From contig OX485803.1 of assembly GCA_950295325.1 (NCBI GenBank), forward strand, positions 71,129,554 to 71,193,553: a DNA stretch of 64,000 nucleotides, given 5' to 3'. Positions 32,571 through 43,973 of the stretch are shown piece after piece. The notes beneath the pieces were generated by a model, which searched no databases, was not told the DNA's origin, and was given only the letters and a program-made list of their open reading frames with translations. The stretch comes from Polytrichum commune. Its lineage: Eukaryota; Streptophyta; Polytrichopsida; Polytrichales; Polytrichaceae. Position numbers and translations under genes: made by a program. Within the stretch, counting starts at the first letter, position 1; each line of letters begins with the position of its first letter.

Positions 32571-33882
32571 CAGTGCTGCATACATAAACTTCGTGCCTCC
32601 GAAGACGTTGTAAACTGTCTCACTCATGACAGTTAAAGCCTTCAAGACCCCTATATAAAAGTCCATCCGGAGCTCGAACGCCGGATAGATTGCATGCATT
32701 GTCTCCTCAACAAGCTCCTTGGGATGTGGTGGCGGCAACGAATAGACTTTCTTGAACACCTCGTGTGGTTTAATGGGCAATCGTCCAGTTGGGGAAGACT
32801 TGCGTGTTAAGAAATAAAGCTGCACAGCTCCCACTTGCTTCACCCCCCTTGCCTCTTGAATGACAATGATCCCTTCTGTCTTCGCTGGGATGTAGGTGCT
32901 GTGGTACATATCGTATTCGAGGTCCATCGTTGATGTGTACAGATGGACAATGGATGTGAACCTCTCTTGCTCTACAATCCATAACCACACATGAGGCTCG
33001 AAGAGGGCAGGCGAGCGATAGCTCTTGAATGCTTTTAAAAAGGGGTCGTAGAAGGGTGCTCCCGCAACGTCTTGCTTCCAAGCTCCGGGAATTGCACGAA
33101 AATCAAAAATGGCGAAAGGGCAACCCCTGGGATCATCTCTCACAGAGGCTCTTGAAGCATGGGTGTCCCATGTGCCGAACTTCATGCCCTTTGCGACCGT
33201 GCAGAATCTTGCAAACCCTCCAAATTTCGCGTTCTTTTTCCTATCGAGAAAGTGAACGTACAACCCTGCCTCCCTCTCGTCGATGGATCCCTTCTTTTCG
33301 TTCCTTCTGGATCGTTGGGCAAGGAAGGATGATGCCCCTCTTATCAAAGCTCGCATTGAGACGCCATTGATGTGGTATTCACCCTTCAGCTTCCTCCAAT
33401 TCTCCCACACGATCTCACCATCACTATTAATGAGGTTGTGGGTGGGTAGCAATTTGCTAATCTCCCTTACAGCCATGGTCTTCTTCTTTCTGTAATCGCA
33501 CCATTCCTTAATGTGGTACGTGGATGGCTTCATGTGCTTCGGCCGCTTCAGAAAGATTTTGGGATAGGGCAGAGTTCTTCTAGGAGTTTCTAGAAGAATG
33601 TGTTCTGCTGCCCTGTAGAGCTCCGAGTCCATCAATCCTTGGAGGGGACGAAAGAACTCTCGCAAGATTGGTGGTACCTTAATCTTTGAATCGCTCTTGT
33701 ACGTGTTCTCCGTATCTGGATTCACAAGGTCCCCGTTGTTGTGGGCATCGAAGAGTCGCAACCATATTGCCCACGTCTCCTCTGTTGCAGTGATGAGCTT
33801 GAGTTCACCCTTTAATTCATGCACTGTCTTCATGCCGCTTGTCTTCATGTCTATACTCGAGAACTTTGTCAAGATGACATTG
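32571..33882 (-). CDS. Large middle exon of the ParB-HAD gene
   Basis: Joined in phase to the preceding exon when the acceptor ACATTCAG at 33883 is used; ends GCACTG/GTGAGT at 32571. Encodes about 437 residues without a recognised domain. It is rich in W, R and aromatic residues, with KFGTWDTHASRASVRDDPRG and HVWLWIVEQERFTSIVHLYT segments, and looks globular. In the paralogous methyltransferase gene the region between ParB-like part and the catalytic domain is likewise long and unrecognised. No signal peptide or membrane segment in the true exon; the hydrophobic end of the longer open frame is intron sequence. Confidence 0.65.
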
Positions 33883-34008
33883 CTGAATGTCTGCAAGAGG
33901 CATGAATTGCAAGAAATTAGTAGACATTAAATTCAAAGAATTGAAGCAGTGGGACAAGAAGGGGCAGGTTTACGGACGTGCGTCCGTAAATATATATGAG
34001 TGACATAC
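33883..34008 (-). other. Intron with one palindrome
   Basis: GTATGT...TTCAG intron of 126 bp with one copy of the palindrome at 33968-33990 (core ACGGACGTGCGTCCGT, one central change). Confidence 0.7.
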
Positions 34009-34662
34009 CTGCCATTAGGGTTCTTGACGACTGCATTGTCTCTTTCTTTTGGGGGACATTCGTGCTCCACCCACAAGGTCCTCCCAGCCACGATGTTGGC
34101 TGCCCATGAAGCCTCGAACTGCCTCACTTTATTCCCCTGGTTCATGAAGGCAGATATTGCTATGAGCTGGTTCGAGTCCTTGGAATGCACGACGAATGCC
34201 TTCCAATATCGGATTGTCTCTTTCAATGGGCTTTTTCCACTCGTCGTCTTCAAGGAGAGCTTTTGCAGCCATTACACTATGTTGGCCGTCAACAATGTAG
34301 AACTCTCCATTCTTAAGAATCGGCCAATTTTTTTCGTTGACTTCAACGATAGGATCCTTTGGTGTGACACAAATGGTCTGCCTGTCAAATTTGGGGTTGT
34401 TCATGATGTTGTTCATTTGCCACCATACCCCGCTTTCTTCTTTTGCTCTGGTATTCATACTTTCGGTGCCCTTGTGGCATTTGTAGACGTCTACCTCGAA
34501 AGTAAAATACCTGCCAAGGGGCCAGCATCCCTTCGTCTTCTCATCGAACTCTTGGAATATTTTTGTTGAGAGTTCGGCGTCAGGGCGTTGACCATTTTTG
34601 AGGAGTGGAGCGACAGTCAGTGTAGAGCTGACATACGGACCCTCTGTTAGTCCAGAGTTCAT
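34009..34662 (-). CDS. ParB/DGQHR-like domain exon of the ParB-HAD gene
   Basis: Starts after CTCGCAG at 34662. Contains NGEFYIVDGQHSVMAAKALL (about 34250-34310), the VDGxHRxxAA signature of the ParB/sulfiredoxin-like superfamily (also DGQHR proteins such as DndB); the usual arginine is serine. This family holds nucleotide-binding and DNA-nicking or partition proteins. After DDEWKK the frame must change near 34215, within a run AAAAAGCCC, to reach the clearly related continuation (ETIRYWKAFVVHSKDSNQL) which runs to the donor GGCAG/GTATGT at 34009. A one-base indel, real or an assembly error, is the simplest reading. Confidence 0.65.
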
Positions 34663-34713
34663 CTGCGAGTGAGAGCGTTTATTTGCCTGTCTGCTCCCTC
34701 TTTATGCACCACT

Positions 34714-35298
34714 CTACGAGGGCCTTGAGGATTCCGGCACTGGTTTAGGCACACGCTTGGGCCGTTCAGGAACGACTTGTTTTTTCTTATCTTTCCCCTT
34801 TCTGGCCTCTAGCAAGGCTCCATTTACTCTTGTTACATTGTTCAAGAGTCGTCCAAGCCGCTTACCCGTCCAAGGTGCATTACATGCATAGTCTTGGAAC
34901 TCCGTCTGGAGATTGAAGCAAGCCACATCTGTACTACCATTTTCACATTCATTTTTGTTGAATGGATGGTAAAATTTGTGCAAAATAAATGTTACTCGGT
35001 CTTCTTTCTTCTCAAGGTCTATTACTACATAGTCCCCTTGTGCCACTGCACACTCTACTATCCACGATTTAAGCTTTATCCACTTCTCAGCTTCATCTAT
35101 GTCTGTCTTCATTTGATATGCAAATCTAAGCACATATATTTCTTTCTCGTCCTTTTTTACCAGTACTGTCCAATTATCCACAATTTCATCTTGTGGCTTG
35201 TAATGGTCGTTGGGACTTATGTCTTTGATGGCTTCTGGTAGCGGAGGAATGAGAGCTTCTGCAAACATCTCAATTGCATGTCTCTTTTTAGATGCCAT
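34714..35298 (-). CDS. N-terminal exon of the ParB-HAD gene
   Basis: Begins at ATG 35298 directly after an acceptor (CATTTGCAG/ATG). Encodes MASKKRHAIEMFAEALIPP and about 190 residues: a charged globular part with a HKFYHPFNKNECE stretch and a basic, proline-rich tail (PKRVPKPVPESS) that could be a nuclear signal. The frame stops at 34714, only 50 bases before the next exon; a weak donor CCA/GTGCCG just upstream would keep the frame open. It is thus open whether this exon and the ParB exon form one gene or two adjacent ones. No family recognised. Confidence 0.5.
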   Translation of the reverse strand: MASKKRHAIEMFAEALIPPLPEAIKDISPNDHYKPQDEIVDNWTVLVKKDEKEIYVLRFAYQMKTDIDEAEKWIKLKSWIVECAVAQGDYVVIDLEKKEDRVTFILHKFYHPFNKNECENGSTDVACFNLQTEFQDYACNAPWTGKRLGRLLNNVTRVNGALLEARKGKDKKKQVVPERPKRVPKPVPESSRPS

Positions 35299-36441
35299 CT
35301 GCAAATGATAAGATAGATAAGTTAGAATTCTTGGCAAAAGATATAGATCATACTTTACGAACGCGCGTTCGTAAAGTTTTGCAAATTTTCTCAATTACAT
35401 TTTTTGATCCAAATGAAAAGATACATTTTTCCAAATACACATAACGCGTATATTATATACTCAAATATCTCTATAAGTTACAGACGCGCGTCCGTAAACT
35501 TCGCAAAGATAGTATGGTGTTATATATCTATGTATTCAAGTTACGGTTAATATTACTTCAAGAATGCACGAACGCGCTTCCGTAACCTCTGCACATATAT
35601 TATATATAGTTGATTCATAGGTCTTCCCAGTTTACGGACGCGCGTCCGTAAACTTTGGAAATATTTTAGATGGGAAATGTCTCTTCTATTTGCAAAATCT
35701 ATTGCATTTACGGACGTGCGTCCGTAAACTCTATACATATATTTTTTGAGAGTCTTGTTTCTCACGTACACAAAGATCCACAAAGTTTACGGACGCGCGT
35801 CCGTAAACTTTGAGTATTATAAAGGCTATTTAATAATGCCTAATATTACAATATTTGGCTTCGTTTGCGTAATATGTTGTTTGAGAGTCTTGTTTCTCAC
35901 CTATACAAAGATCCACAAAGTTTACGGACGCGCGTCCGTAAACTTTGAGGATTATAAAGGCTATTTTAATATGCCTAATATTATAATATTTGGCTTCGTT
36001 TGCGTAATATGTTGTTTGAGAGTCTTGTTTCTCACCTACACAAAGATCCACAAAGTTTACGGACGCGCGTCCGTAAACTTTGAGGATTATAAAGGCTATT
36101 GTAATGTTTGCGTATTCTAATGTTTTCATTAATGCTCCGTGTTTTTCGGGACTTTACCTTGTCGTCCAATATGGTTTTGCCCTCCAAATAAGAATGCAAT
36201 CTTACTTCACTGCAATAGCAAACACTGCACTGCAGATTGACAACATAAGGCACTTTCAGAACACTGACATGTCCAAAACTAAATGATTCTTAGAATGTAG
36301 CCATAGACAAAGTACTAAACAAATTCAGAATTCCTTGAAACTGTAATCTCACATGCTCTCATGCTAACCTTAAGCCCTAAACCACAACAATCCAAAATTG
36401 CAATCATACAAAATGCAATTGCAATGTTCTAAAAAACTTAC
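35299..36441 (-). other. 5' intron packed with eight palindromes
   Basis: An intron of 1.14 kb between the small exon 36442-36500 (donor AAAG/GTAAGT) and the ATG exon. It carries eight copies of the ACGGACG...CGTCCGT palindrome: about 35351-35374, 35477-35499, 35573-35597, 35630-35655, 35706-35730, 35781-35812, 35916-35947 and 36051-36082. It is otherwise AT-rich. Confidence 0.7.
35646..36115. repeat. 135-bp tandem repeat carrying a 32-bp perfect palindrome
   Basis: Three units with palindromes at 35781, 35916 and 36051, exactly 135 bases apart. Each palindrome is CAAAGTTTACGGACGC followed by its reverse complement. Units also share TTGAGAGTCTTGTTTCTCAC and TTTGGCTTCGTTTGCG. Confidence 0.9.
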
Positions 36442-36500
36442 CTTTCTAGAGTGTTTACTCCTAAACCACAACTAGCTGCTCCTGGTGCAGCTAATACCAA
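36442..36500 (-). other. Possible small 5' exon of the ParB-HAD gene
   Basis: 59 bases between a good acceptor (TTCATTTGCAG) and a strong donor (AAAG/GTAAGT). Open in one frame but without ATG, so probably leader. Confidence 0.4.
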
Positions 36501-36878
36501 CTGCAAATGAACAATAAAATTGAGGTCAGAAACCTCTAGTAATTCAATGTGCACATGCATGATTCAACATTGAGAACTACTAAAAAAAAGTTGCTCATAA
36601 ATCAGATTCATGCAACACAAGTGAAAGGAAACTATTCATTTGTATGCAAAAAATATAATGAACTACATGGTGAAGCTACAACTGAAACCCTAATGAGCAA
36701 CATCTGAAACACTAATTACCCTTGCAACAACTGAAATCAACCACTGAACACAACCTAATGAGCAGTACCAAACAACAATGAGCATCCTAATGATCTAATG
36801 AGCAACAAGCAAGCAAGTACCAAGCAGAACTTATTAATGAGCTAATAAGCTAATGAGCAGCAAACAAAGAGAACTTAC

Positions 36879-37250
36879 TCTAGCTCTGACGCGCGTCAGC
36901 AATTGACCAGCAAGAATGGGTTTTGAATTGTAAGGAAAGAGAAGCAATATCAGCAAGAGAAGCAAGAGAAGAGAGAGAAGAAAGTGAAGATAAGCAAGAG
37001 AAACAAGAGAGCAAAGAGAAGATAAGAGAGAAGGAAGCAAAAGCAAGAGAAGGAAACAAGAGCCGCAAGAGAAGGAAGCAAAAGCGCGAAGAGGATGGCA
37101 AAAGGGAGCTGGTGCACTTTGAAACCCTATAACCTTAAAGCAAGAGAAGCAAGAGCAAAGTAGAAGGAAAAGAAGCAAGAGAGGATAGAGAAGGAAAGGA
37201 AAGGAAAGACACGAAGAGCGATGGCGAAAGGGAGCTGGAGTACTTGGAAC
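36879..37250 (-). other. CT-rich leader exon of the ParB-HAD gene
   Basis: On the minus strand this is a pyrimidine-rich stretch (CTTCTCTTGCTT-type repeats) that ends with the strong donor AGA/GTAAGT at 36878. A 14-bp palindrome CTGACGCGCGTCAG (36894-36907), related in its core to the intron palindromes, lies 15 bases before the donor. CTTTCGCCATCG-type blocks occur twice (about 37100 and 37220). CT-rich leaders are common in plant genes. The long ORFs here on both strands are low complexity and are not called genes. Confidence 0.45.
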
Positions 37251-37335
37251 CCTAAAACAATGGCGTGCCTCCACGTGTCCCTACCCCAAACGTCACGCCC
37301 AATCGCCGGCCTATACACTTACATGGCATCACCCT
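37251..37335 (-). promoter_or_regulatory. Promoter candidate of the ParB-HAD gene with G-box
   Basis: Directly upstream of the CT-rich leader. Contains CCACGTGTCC (37271-37280), a G-box/ABRE-like site, and CGTCA (37290-37294, TGACG on the minus strand), both known plant bZIP sites. Confidence 0.4.
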
Positions 37336-40300
37336 ACTGGTCTATATTTGGTATTGAAATAGGGGTTTAATTTATACTTAGTTCGGTGATGTTATTATCA
37401 TATTATGTCATAATAACATCTTATGTTTATGCTAAGGCAAGTTAAAAGTCACACTAAATGTCACTCTAAATATAAAATGAGCCATCTCATTGCCTCTTCT
37501 CTTCACTTTTGATAATGAGTGAAATATTTATACGAGCTCTAGAAAGTATTCATTATTTTAGGAAATTATAGGGTGTGAGGTTGAGTAAATTATTATGTCA
37601 TTGTCAACAATTAAATGACATCAATAATAATAATAAAAGCATTTTGGAACTCCAAACAATGAGAGAAACTAACTACAATTTCTAGTGTGGCCTCTATGGA
37701 GAGTGGGGGAGCACCTTTCATTAAAACCTAGAATCACGTGCGTTCACTGCATACTCTAAAAACCCCCTAATATATACAAGTTATTTTTTGTGAAATGAAG
37801 TAATACACATACAATTGCAACAATAAATATACAAGCGACAATATGTATACACAAAAAAACATCCATTCATATATATTAGTCATTACTCGGGGGGGCAGTG
37901 TGTTAAAAAGATAAGGATATAGGGGGGTATTACTTTCAATTCTCTTATTTTTTTCACATGCTATCATTATATAAATTTCTACTTTGGGTTAATAGAAAAA
38001 TGGCTTGCATTACTTATAATTCCAAATTACCTATTATTCCATACCCTATACTACTTTAAAGATGTCCAGTGCCATTTTTGATACCCTATATTACTCTTAA
38101 GTCCATTTATAATTTTTTGCCCCCATGTTTTTAAAATACCCTATCATTTGTTCGCACGTATATTGCTACTCCAACCAATGACTGCCCCCCCCCCCTGAGA
38201 GTCATTAACATAAGTATACAAATGCAATTATTGTCTCTAAGTCTACCATGAAATGATCAATAAGATCATATGTCCACTTGTTGTTAGCCACTTTTGATAC
38301 CAACATAAACCAATCTCCACGTTTGATGGACAGTCCATCAAGTCAAATGGATCCCCATACTCCACCCAACGATTACCAAACTTCCTCCGCATCCTATAAA
38401 CTCTCCCAACAAACCAAACCTCATGAAAACTTATCCAATATATACACTTATGATATGTAGTATAGTAACAGTACCATACAAGTACAATTATTGTATACTT
38501 TTTAAAGGCCTTCCATATATGTACGTAACTATAAATTATAACATGTATACCATATGTATATGCAATACGGCAAGGTCCAAATCAATACCCCTCCTGTGCA
38601 CTCACGTATAACTCGTACATGTTTAATACAGTGCACCCCCCGAGCTATGGAGGGGACTCTATATTTCGAGAATAGTAATAATATTCAATAAAAGGATGTC
38701 TTGTTGATTAACTTCAGTATAAGAATTCTTTTTCTTCTCAAAGGTGGGATTCAAATGCAATTGGGGCAATATACCAATTGGCCACAAATTCTCATGAAAC
38801 TTTGCCAAGAAATACTTGTGAATCCCTCAATTATCGCAATAAGTTGTGAAACGCAATTAACAAAACCGAAACATCGAGATATGGGGTGAATTCATATGCT
38901 TGTAATACCTTAAACAACATTACGGATTAATTCAATCCCTCCACACATAGGTCTAAGCTTGTATTAAAACAAAATGCATGGGTATGTGTTGAATGTACAT
39001 CCCTCTTGTACATTAAACAACCTTTGGGATCCATCCAATCCTTCCACACATAGGCCTCAGCTTGTATTATCGCTTATAAGTAGTAGCAAACTTGTTTATA
39101 TTTGGAGTTTTCTTTCGGTGGTGAGTTGTGTTTAGGACTCGATTATAGAATACCAATATACGATCTTCAAAACCTTTCATCAAAAGTATATGTTTAAAGC
39201 AAATGGTTTAAAGCCAAAGAAAGATTTAAAAAAATGAAAGGTAAGGTTACCCCTAAATTTGCTTCACATTTGAAATGTTTATGGTTTTATTTTACAAAAT
39301 TTAAAGGTAGTCATATAGTTTTGAATTACTTCCACTTAAGGCTACACATGTATTGGGAGTTATTCAGTTAACCATGCGTACCGTATGTCGTCGTGTTTGT
39401 TCAGGAGTGGGCGGTTATAGGGTATAGGGTATAGGGTATAGGGTATAGTGTTTAGGGTTTAGGGTTTAGGGTTTAGGGTACCACGTATGAACTAATGAGA
39501 GTATCCCCCTTCTGTCACCAACTAAAAATTGCTTGCCTTTATAATATTTGGATACCCTACCCGCCCCTTCTCTCCATTATGCTTTGTTGGGCTCATAATG
39601 TTACTTAGAACAACAACTGCTATTGTTTGAGTCATTACTGTAGATAATGTACATGGGGTACTAAAAATTGTTTTTTGTCTCACGTATAGTACATTAAGAA
39701 TGCTAGTATTAGTTTTTTTGAAAAAAATGTTGATGTATTGAAGGGGGCCCTAAGGTTAAGAGAGGAAATTGAGAATATTGATTTTAAAGCAACCCATAGT
39801 ACCTATGACAATAGATGTGCTACTTTCATGGCATCTAGGCGCTCAAAGTTTGTGTACGTATTAATACAATTATGTATAGGTGTGTAAAAGTGGGTAAATT
39901 AAACGGGTTGGATGGTAGGGTGGTGGCAAATGTAATTACTAGTTTAAATGCTAGATGAGAGGAGATAACATGATATTGGAGTGAATATCATTACATCGTA
40001 TGCAAAACAATAAAATAGATGCTAGTTTAATTTTGAATGACACGTATTTTTATACTCCATGTACTATTGTTGTTGTTGTGGTTGATGTTTCACACGACAC
40101 TATAATTTTCTGTCTCCTAGTTCTACAATGACCTCTCAATATTAGGTACTTCAATATTATAAACCACACCTCAACAATGTTCAATGCTCATATATTATTA
40201 GCCAATTTTCTTTGTTGTCCACCATAAATACGTAGATGCCTTTTGCTTTGTCATTATGTGGACTCATGATCTATGCATTTTGTCCACTATGAATACACAT

Positions 40301-40660
40301 TCCATTGTAAGGCTGGCACACGGAATGTAGTAATGTTAGGTTTTTATTTATAGGACGTAGTTGGTGGCTAGTATCCTATGTTGGAAAACGGATCCAAGGG
40401 AAACGATCAGTACTTAAGGGGACACCCCTCCACCAAGGGAGTCTTTTTGCATCTCAGATGTGGGTTGCGTTGCTTGGACCCTTGTAGTGTTCTGGATGTT
40501 TATTTCGTGCAGGTACAGATCCTATTGCAATGGACCTTTTATACCTTAAACACTAAATTCCAAGCCATAAACCCATTAGTGGAGCCAATTTTTATGTGGA
40601 TTGCACTGTCTGGATCCTTATAGTGATTGATTTTTGTTTATGGCAAGTATCGTTCCTGGT
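37336..40660. other. AT-rich intergenic DNA
   Basis: No convincing gene. Holds a C-run at about 38185-38195, three CCCTATA words near 38040-38150, a diverged tandem duplication at about 38905-39075 (ACATAGGYCTNAGCTTGTATTA twice) and a telomere-like tract. Confidence 0.5.
39415..39479 (+). repeat. Interstitial telomere-like tract
   Basis: Five TATAGGG units pass into four TTTAGGG units, the plant telomere repeat. Too short for a chromosome end; an internal relic of break repair or of an old end. Confidence 0.9.
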
Positions 40661-41101
40661 GAAATGGTCCTATTATGGCGCCGCAAATTACGGAGGTTTA
40701 CGGACATGTGTCCGTAAACCTTAAACCTCTTGCTTGGTTGGATATCTATTGCTGTGAGAATTGTACTTGAGCTATTTCATGTACATTGAGGTTTACGGAC
40801 GCGCGTCCGTAAACCTTAAACCTCTTGCTTGATTGGATATGTATTGCTGTGAGAATTATACTTTAGCTATTTCATGTACATTGAGGTTTACGGACGCGCG
40901 TCCGTAAACCTTAAACCTCTTGCTTGATTGGATATCTATTGCTGTGAGAATTATACTTTAGCTATTTCATGTACATTGAGGTTTACGGACGCGCGTCCGT
41001 AAACCTTAAACCTCTTGCTTGATTGGATATCTATTGCTGTGAGAATTATACTTCAGCTATTTCATGTACATTGAGGTTTACGGACGCGCGTCCGTAAACC
41101 T
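40660..41101. repeat. 95-bp tandem repeat carrying a 28-bp palindrome
   Basis: Five palindromes at 40694, 40789, 40884, 40979 and 41074, exactly 95 bases apart; the last four are perfect (AGGTTTACGGACGC followed by its reverse complement), the first has a changed centre. Units also share TTGCTTGATTGGATAT and GCTATTTCATGTACATTG. Confidence 0.92.
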
Positions 41102-42030
41102 TAAACCTTTTTGTTCCATTGTTCGGTATTGCACCTGAGCTGACATCATGACCACTTGCCATGTATAATATACCAACGAGACTGTATTGTCATGAAAATT
41201 TTCTGACTCACGTACAGTAACCTAAATCTATTTGTGCTAGTATTGAGGTCCAGAGAGGTTTACGGACGCGCGTCTGTAAACCCACCAACCTTTGGTTCCA
41301 TAGTTTTCACCATGTGCCATGTAGAATATTACATTGAGACTGTACGGTCAATGGAGGTATAAGATCCCTAAACCCTAAACTTACATCACCCTATGTGTCA
41401 TAGTATAATATTTTGACATTGATAAAACACAGTAGGAAGCGCGTATGTTAACCTCTTCTAATTCATAATCGTCAGGCCTGGGTATACATGTCCGTGGCAC
41501 CTAGACATCTTGGTTCCCTAAACCTCTGTGTGTCTAGGACGCATTGTGTGTCTTTGACATTCGGATGTTTGCGGACGCACGTCCGTATACTAATGTTGTA
41601 TAGTTTGCGAAAACATTTGCGCATGATATTGACCTCTTTGACCACGAAGAGATTTACGGGTGCGCGCCCATAAAACTGTCATGTTTTTGTTGTCTGGACC
41701 TTTCCGCCGACTATGAACAAATAAAGACATCTGTATGCGCGTGTTTGCACTGATAATGTTGTTACATGGAGATATACGTACGCGCGTTCATATACCAATG
41801 TGTCTTTGTTTCCAGGTCATGAAATCCACTATTGTTCATATTGTGTTTCATTGACAATAAGTATTAGGACTATCCATGACATTTATTGAATGGGATATTT
41901 TGACATACTCTTCATGTGGATCACTTGTAGTGGCCATGGATTCCAACATCAATGATAGTGCATTCGAGTTCTCTTCGGAAGCGTCAAGCTATGCTAGCGA
42001 ATTTGAAGGTGTCATGGAACATGAAACTAC
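41102..42030. repeat. Scattered decayed palindromes
   Basis: One near-perfect copy at 41256-41283, and weaker ones at about 41575-41600, 41651-41676 and 41770-41797, with no tandem order. No gene recognised. Confidence 0.6.
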
Positions 42031-42169
42031 AATAACACTATATTCGTTAAATTGAGACTTTTTGGGCATTTTGAGACATTCACAGAAATAAGAACAAGGA
42101 TAAATGGAACACGTATTGGAGAAAGTTGTAAGATGCAAACACTTTGAAGCGGGTGTTTAGAACAAGAAC

Positions 42170-42460
42170 CCCATTAATAACTCATATTTGGGATTGTTTA
42201 GGGCGGGCAATCCAAACCTTAGGCCAAGTTGAAGGGGAAATCTTAAAACATTCATATTATCGCACAAAAACTTGTATGAATATGGTTTAGGTAGGGCAAT
42301 CCAAACCATAGATCATATTGAAGGGGAAATATGTGAACCAATATAATATAACATACAAAATATTCCAAACTCATATTTGTGATGGTTTAGGTAGGGCAAT
42401 CCAAACCTTAGACCATATGGAAGGGGAAATCATGTGACACTTATATTATTGCAAAAAAAA
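42170..42460. repeat. Three copies of a unit of about 95 bp
   Basis: GGTTTAGGTAGGGCAATCC, AAACCTTAGACCATATTGAA and GGGGAAAT recur near 42190, 42285 and 42380. Non-coding. Confidence 0.7.
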
Positions 42461-42572
42461 ACATATAAAGTGTGGCATGTAAAATGCATAGCATGCTAAC
42501 ACCACACATCCATTGGATAGTGCGACCCAAAATGTTCTTGCCTATGGCCCAAAACCCTACGCCTACTATGGC

Positions 42573-43425
42573 CTATCTAGCCTCGGAGACTACCTCTTTT
42601 TCTTTTGCTTCATTTTCTTTTGCTTTTTTTACTTTTGCCTCTTTTTCTTTTGCCTCTTTTTCTTTTGCTGCGGCTTCTTTTGCTCGCATTGCTTCAACAT
42701 TCCTGAAAATCTCCGCCCCGCGACTATAGCCATTCTTGGGGTGACCGCCATCAAAAACACATTTTGGATTCCGTCGGCCGCCCGAATTATACGACGAAGA
42801 ATTCGAATACGATGAAGTGGACTGTCTTGCATTTCTGGTCATGGAGTAGAAACGCTCCAACTCGACGGACGCACTAGCCCGCATAGGTTTACGGGTGGGA
42901 GCAACCTGCAACGCGTCAATGCAAGAACACATGTGTTAGTTTAGGGAGGAAGACCCAAACGTGTCACACGTTCAATTTTTAAGTGCGGGATGATTGTAAT
43001 GCGCGGTTAACCATGTTTTGGGGGGGGGGGGGGTTCACCTTGTCACCGGGGGCGTTCCCGTCGGAGTTGGCGAGGAGGGGCAAGGCGTCCCGCAAAGGGA
43101 TAGGAAGGGTGCCACTCTTCGTGGGCCGAGCGTCCATCCGCAGCCGCCGTTGAGGTGTAATACTGCCGCCGGGCCGAGAGGGGGACGTCCGGATGCATTT
43201 GCGATTTATGCCCTTGAGCGGCGACGGGGACAGAGATGGCCGGAAGATTTGCTTGGGTGGGGGGCTATCGACGACGCCGACGTTGATAGGCTCCTTGGAG
43301 TAGTCGATGGTGGACGCGGCATCGTAGACGGTCTCGTAGAAGAAGCTCCCCAAGTTTGATTCGCTGACGATCTCAATCGAGGGCTCCAAACGCTGGCGCA
43401 AAAAAGGAAACAAAACAAAACCCAA
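42573..43425 (-). CDS. Small low-complexity protein gene, copy B
   Basis: Paralogue of 28813-29718. Pieces: 42979-43425 (DAASTIDYSKEP, GVVDSPPPK, SLSPSPLKG, basic P-rich part) and 42573-about 42905, which starts after GCGTTGCAG and holds RKPMRASASVELERF, SSYNSGGRRNPK and GYSRGAEIFRNVEAMRAKE, then a KEKEAKEK repeat tail. A run of 14 G at 43020-43033 lies in the gap between the pieces. Blocks kept between copies A and B (DYSK, VVDSPP, SPSPL, GYSRGAEIFR) are the best evidence for function. No family recognised. Confidence 0.5.
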
Positions 43426-43973
43426 GGGGAGGGGGGGAGGGGGACGAGACTTGTATGCGAGCGTAGAGCGGAGAGCGGAGAGCAGAGAGCGTAGATTTGG
43501 AGAGCGGAGAGCGTAGATGAGACAAAAATAGTAAACTTGTTAGACTAAAATTAGGATTTTCAAAAACAGACAAGAATATATTTGGAATAATCTAGAATCT
43601 GCCAATAATAGTAAAAAATTTGGACCTATTTCCGTGGGATGTATAGGTCATAAAATTTAAAATATGGCCCTGAATTTGGAATGGTCTCATTAAGTTTGGA
43701 AACCGTGAGGTGGTTGAATTATTAAAACCAAGGATGATCACAAGAAAAAATCAATGAAAATGGATTTTCGGAGATTGGTATAATTGAAGAATGAGTCAAT
43801 CAAAATACAAATGAATCAAAATAATGAACTTCCTTCGTTTTCATTCATCACTTTGTTCTTTGTCTTATATGTGAGTCTACTCTATAGCTTGGACTTTAGC
43901 AGTTATCGTATGTGGCCGAATAGATAATATATTGGACTCATACCCAACATCATTGTATATACACTTGCATACA

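Noticed and set aside
36834-37274. 146-aa S/L/F-rich and 69-aa E/K-rich ORFs on opposite strands
   Set aside because: Both are readings of a GA/CT-rich low-complexity tract, better explained as the leader of the ParB-HAD gene.
40660-41101. CRISPR-like array (28-bp palindromic repeat with regular spacers)
   Set aside because: The spacers are nearly identical to one another, so it is a plain 95-bp tandem repeat; the context is a plant nuclear genome.
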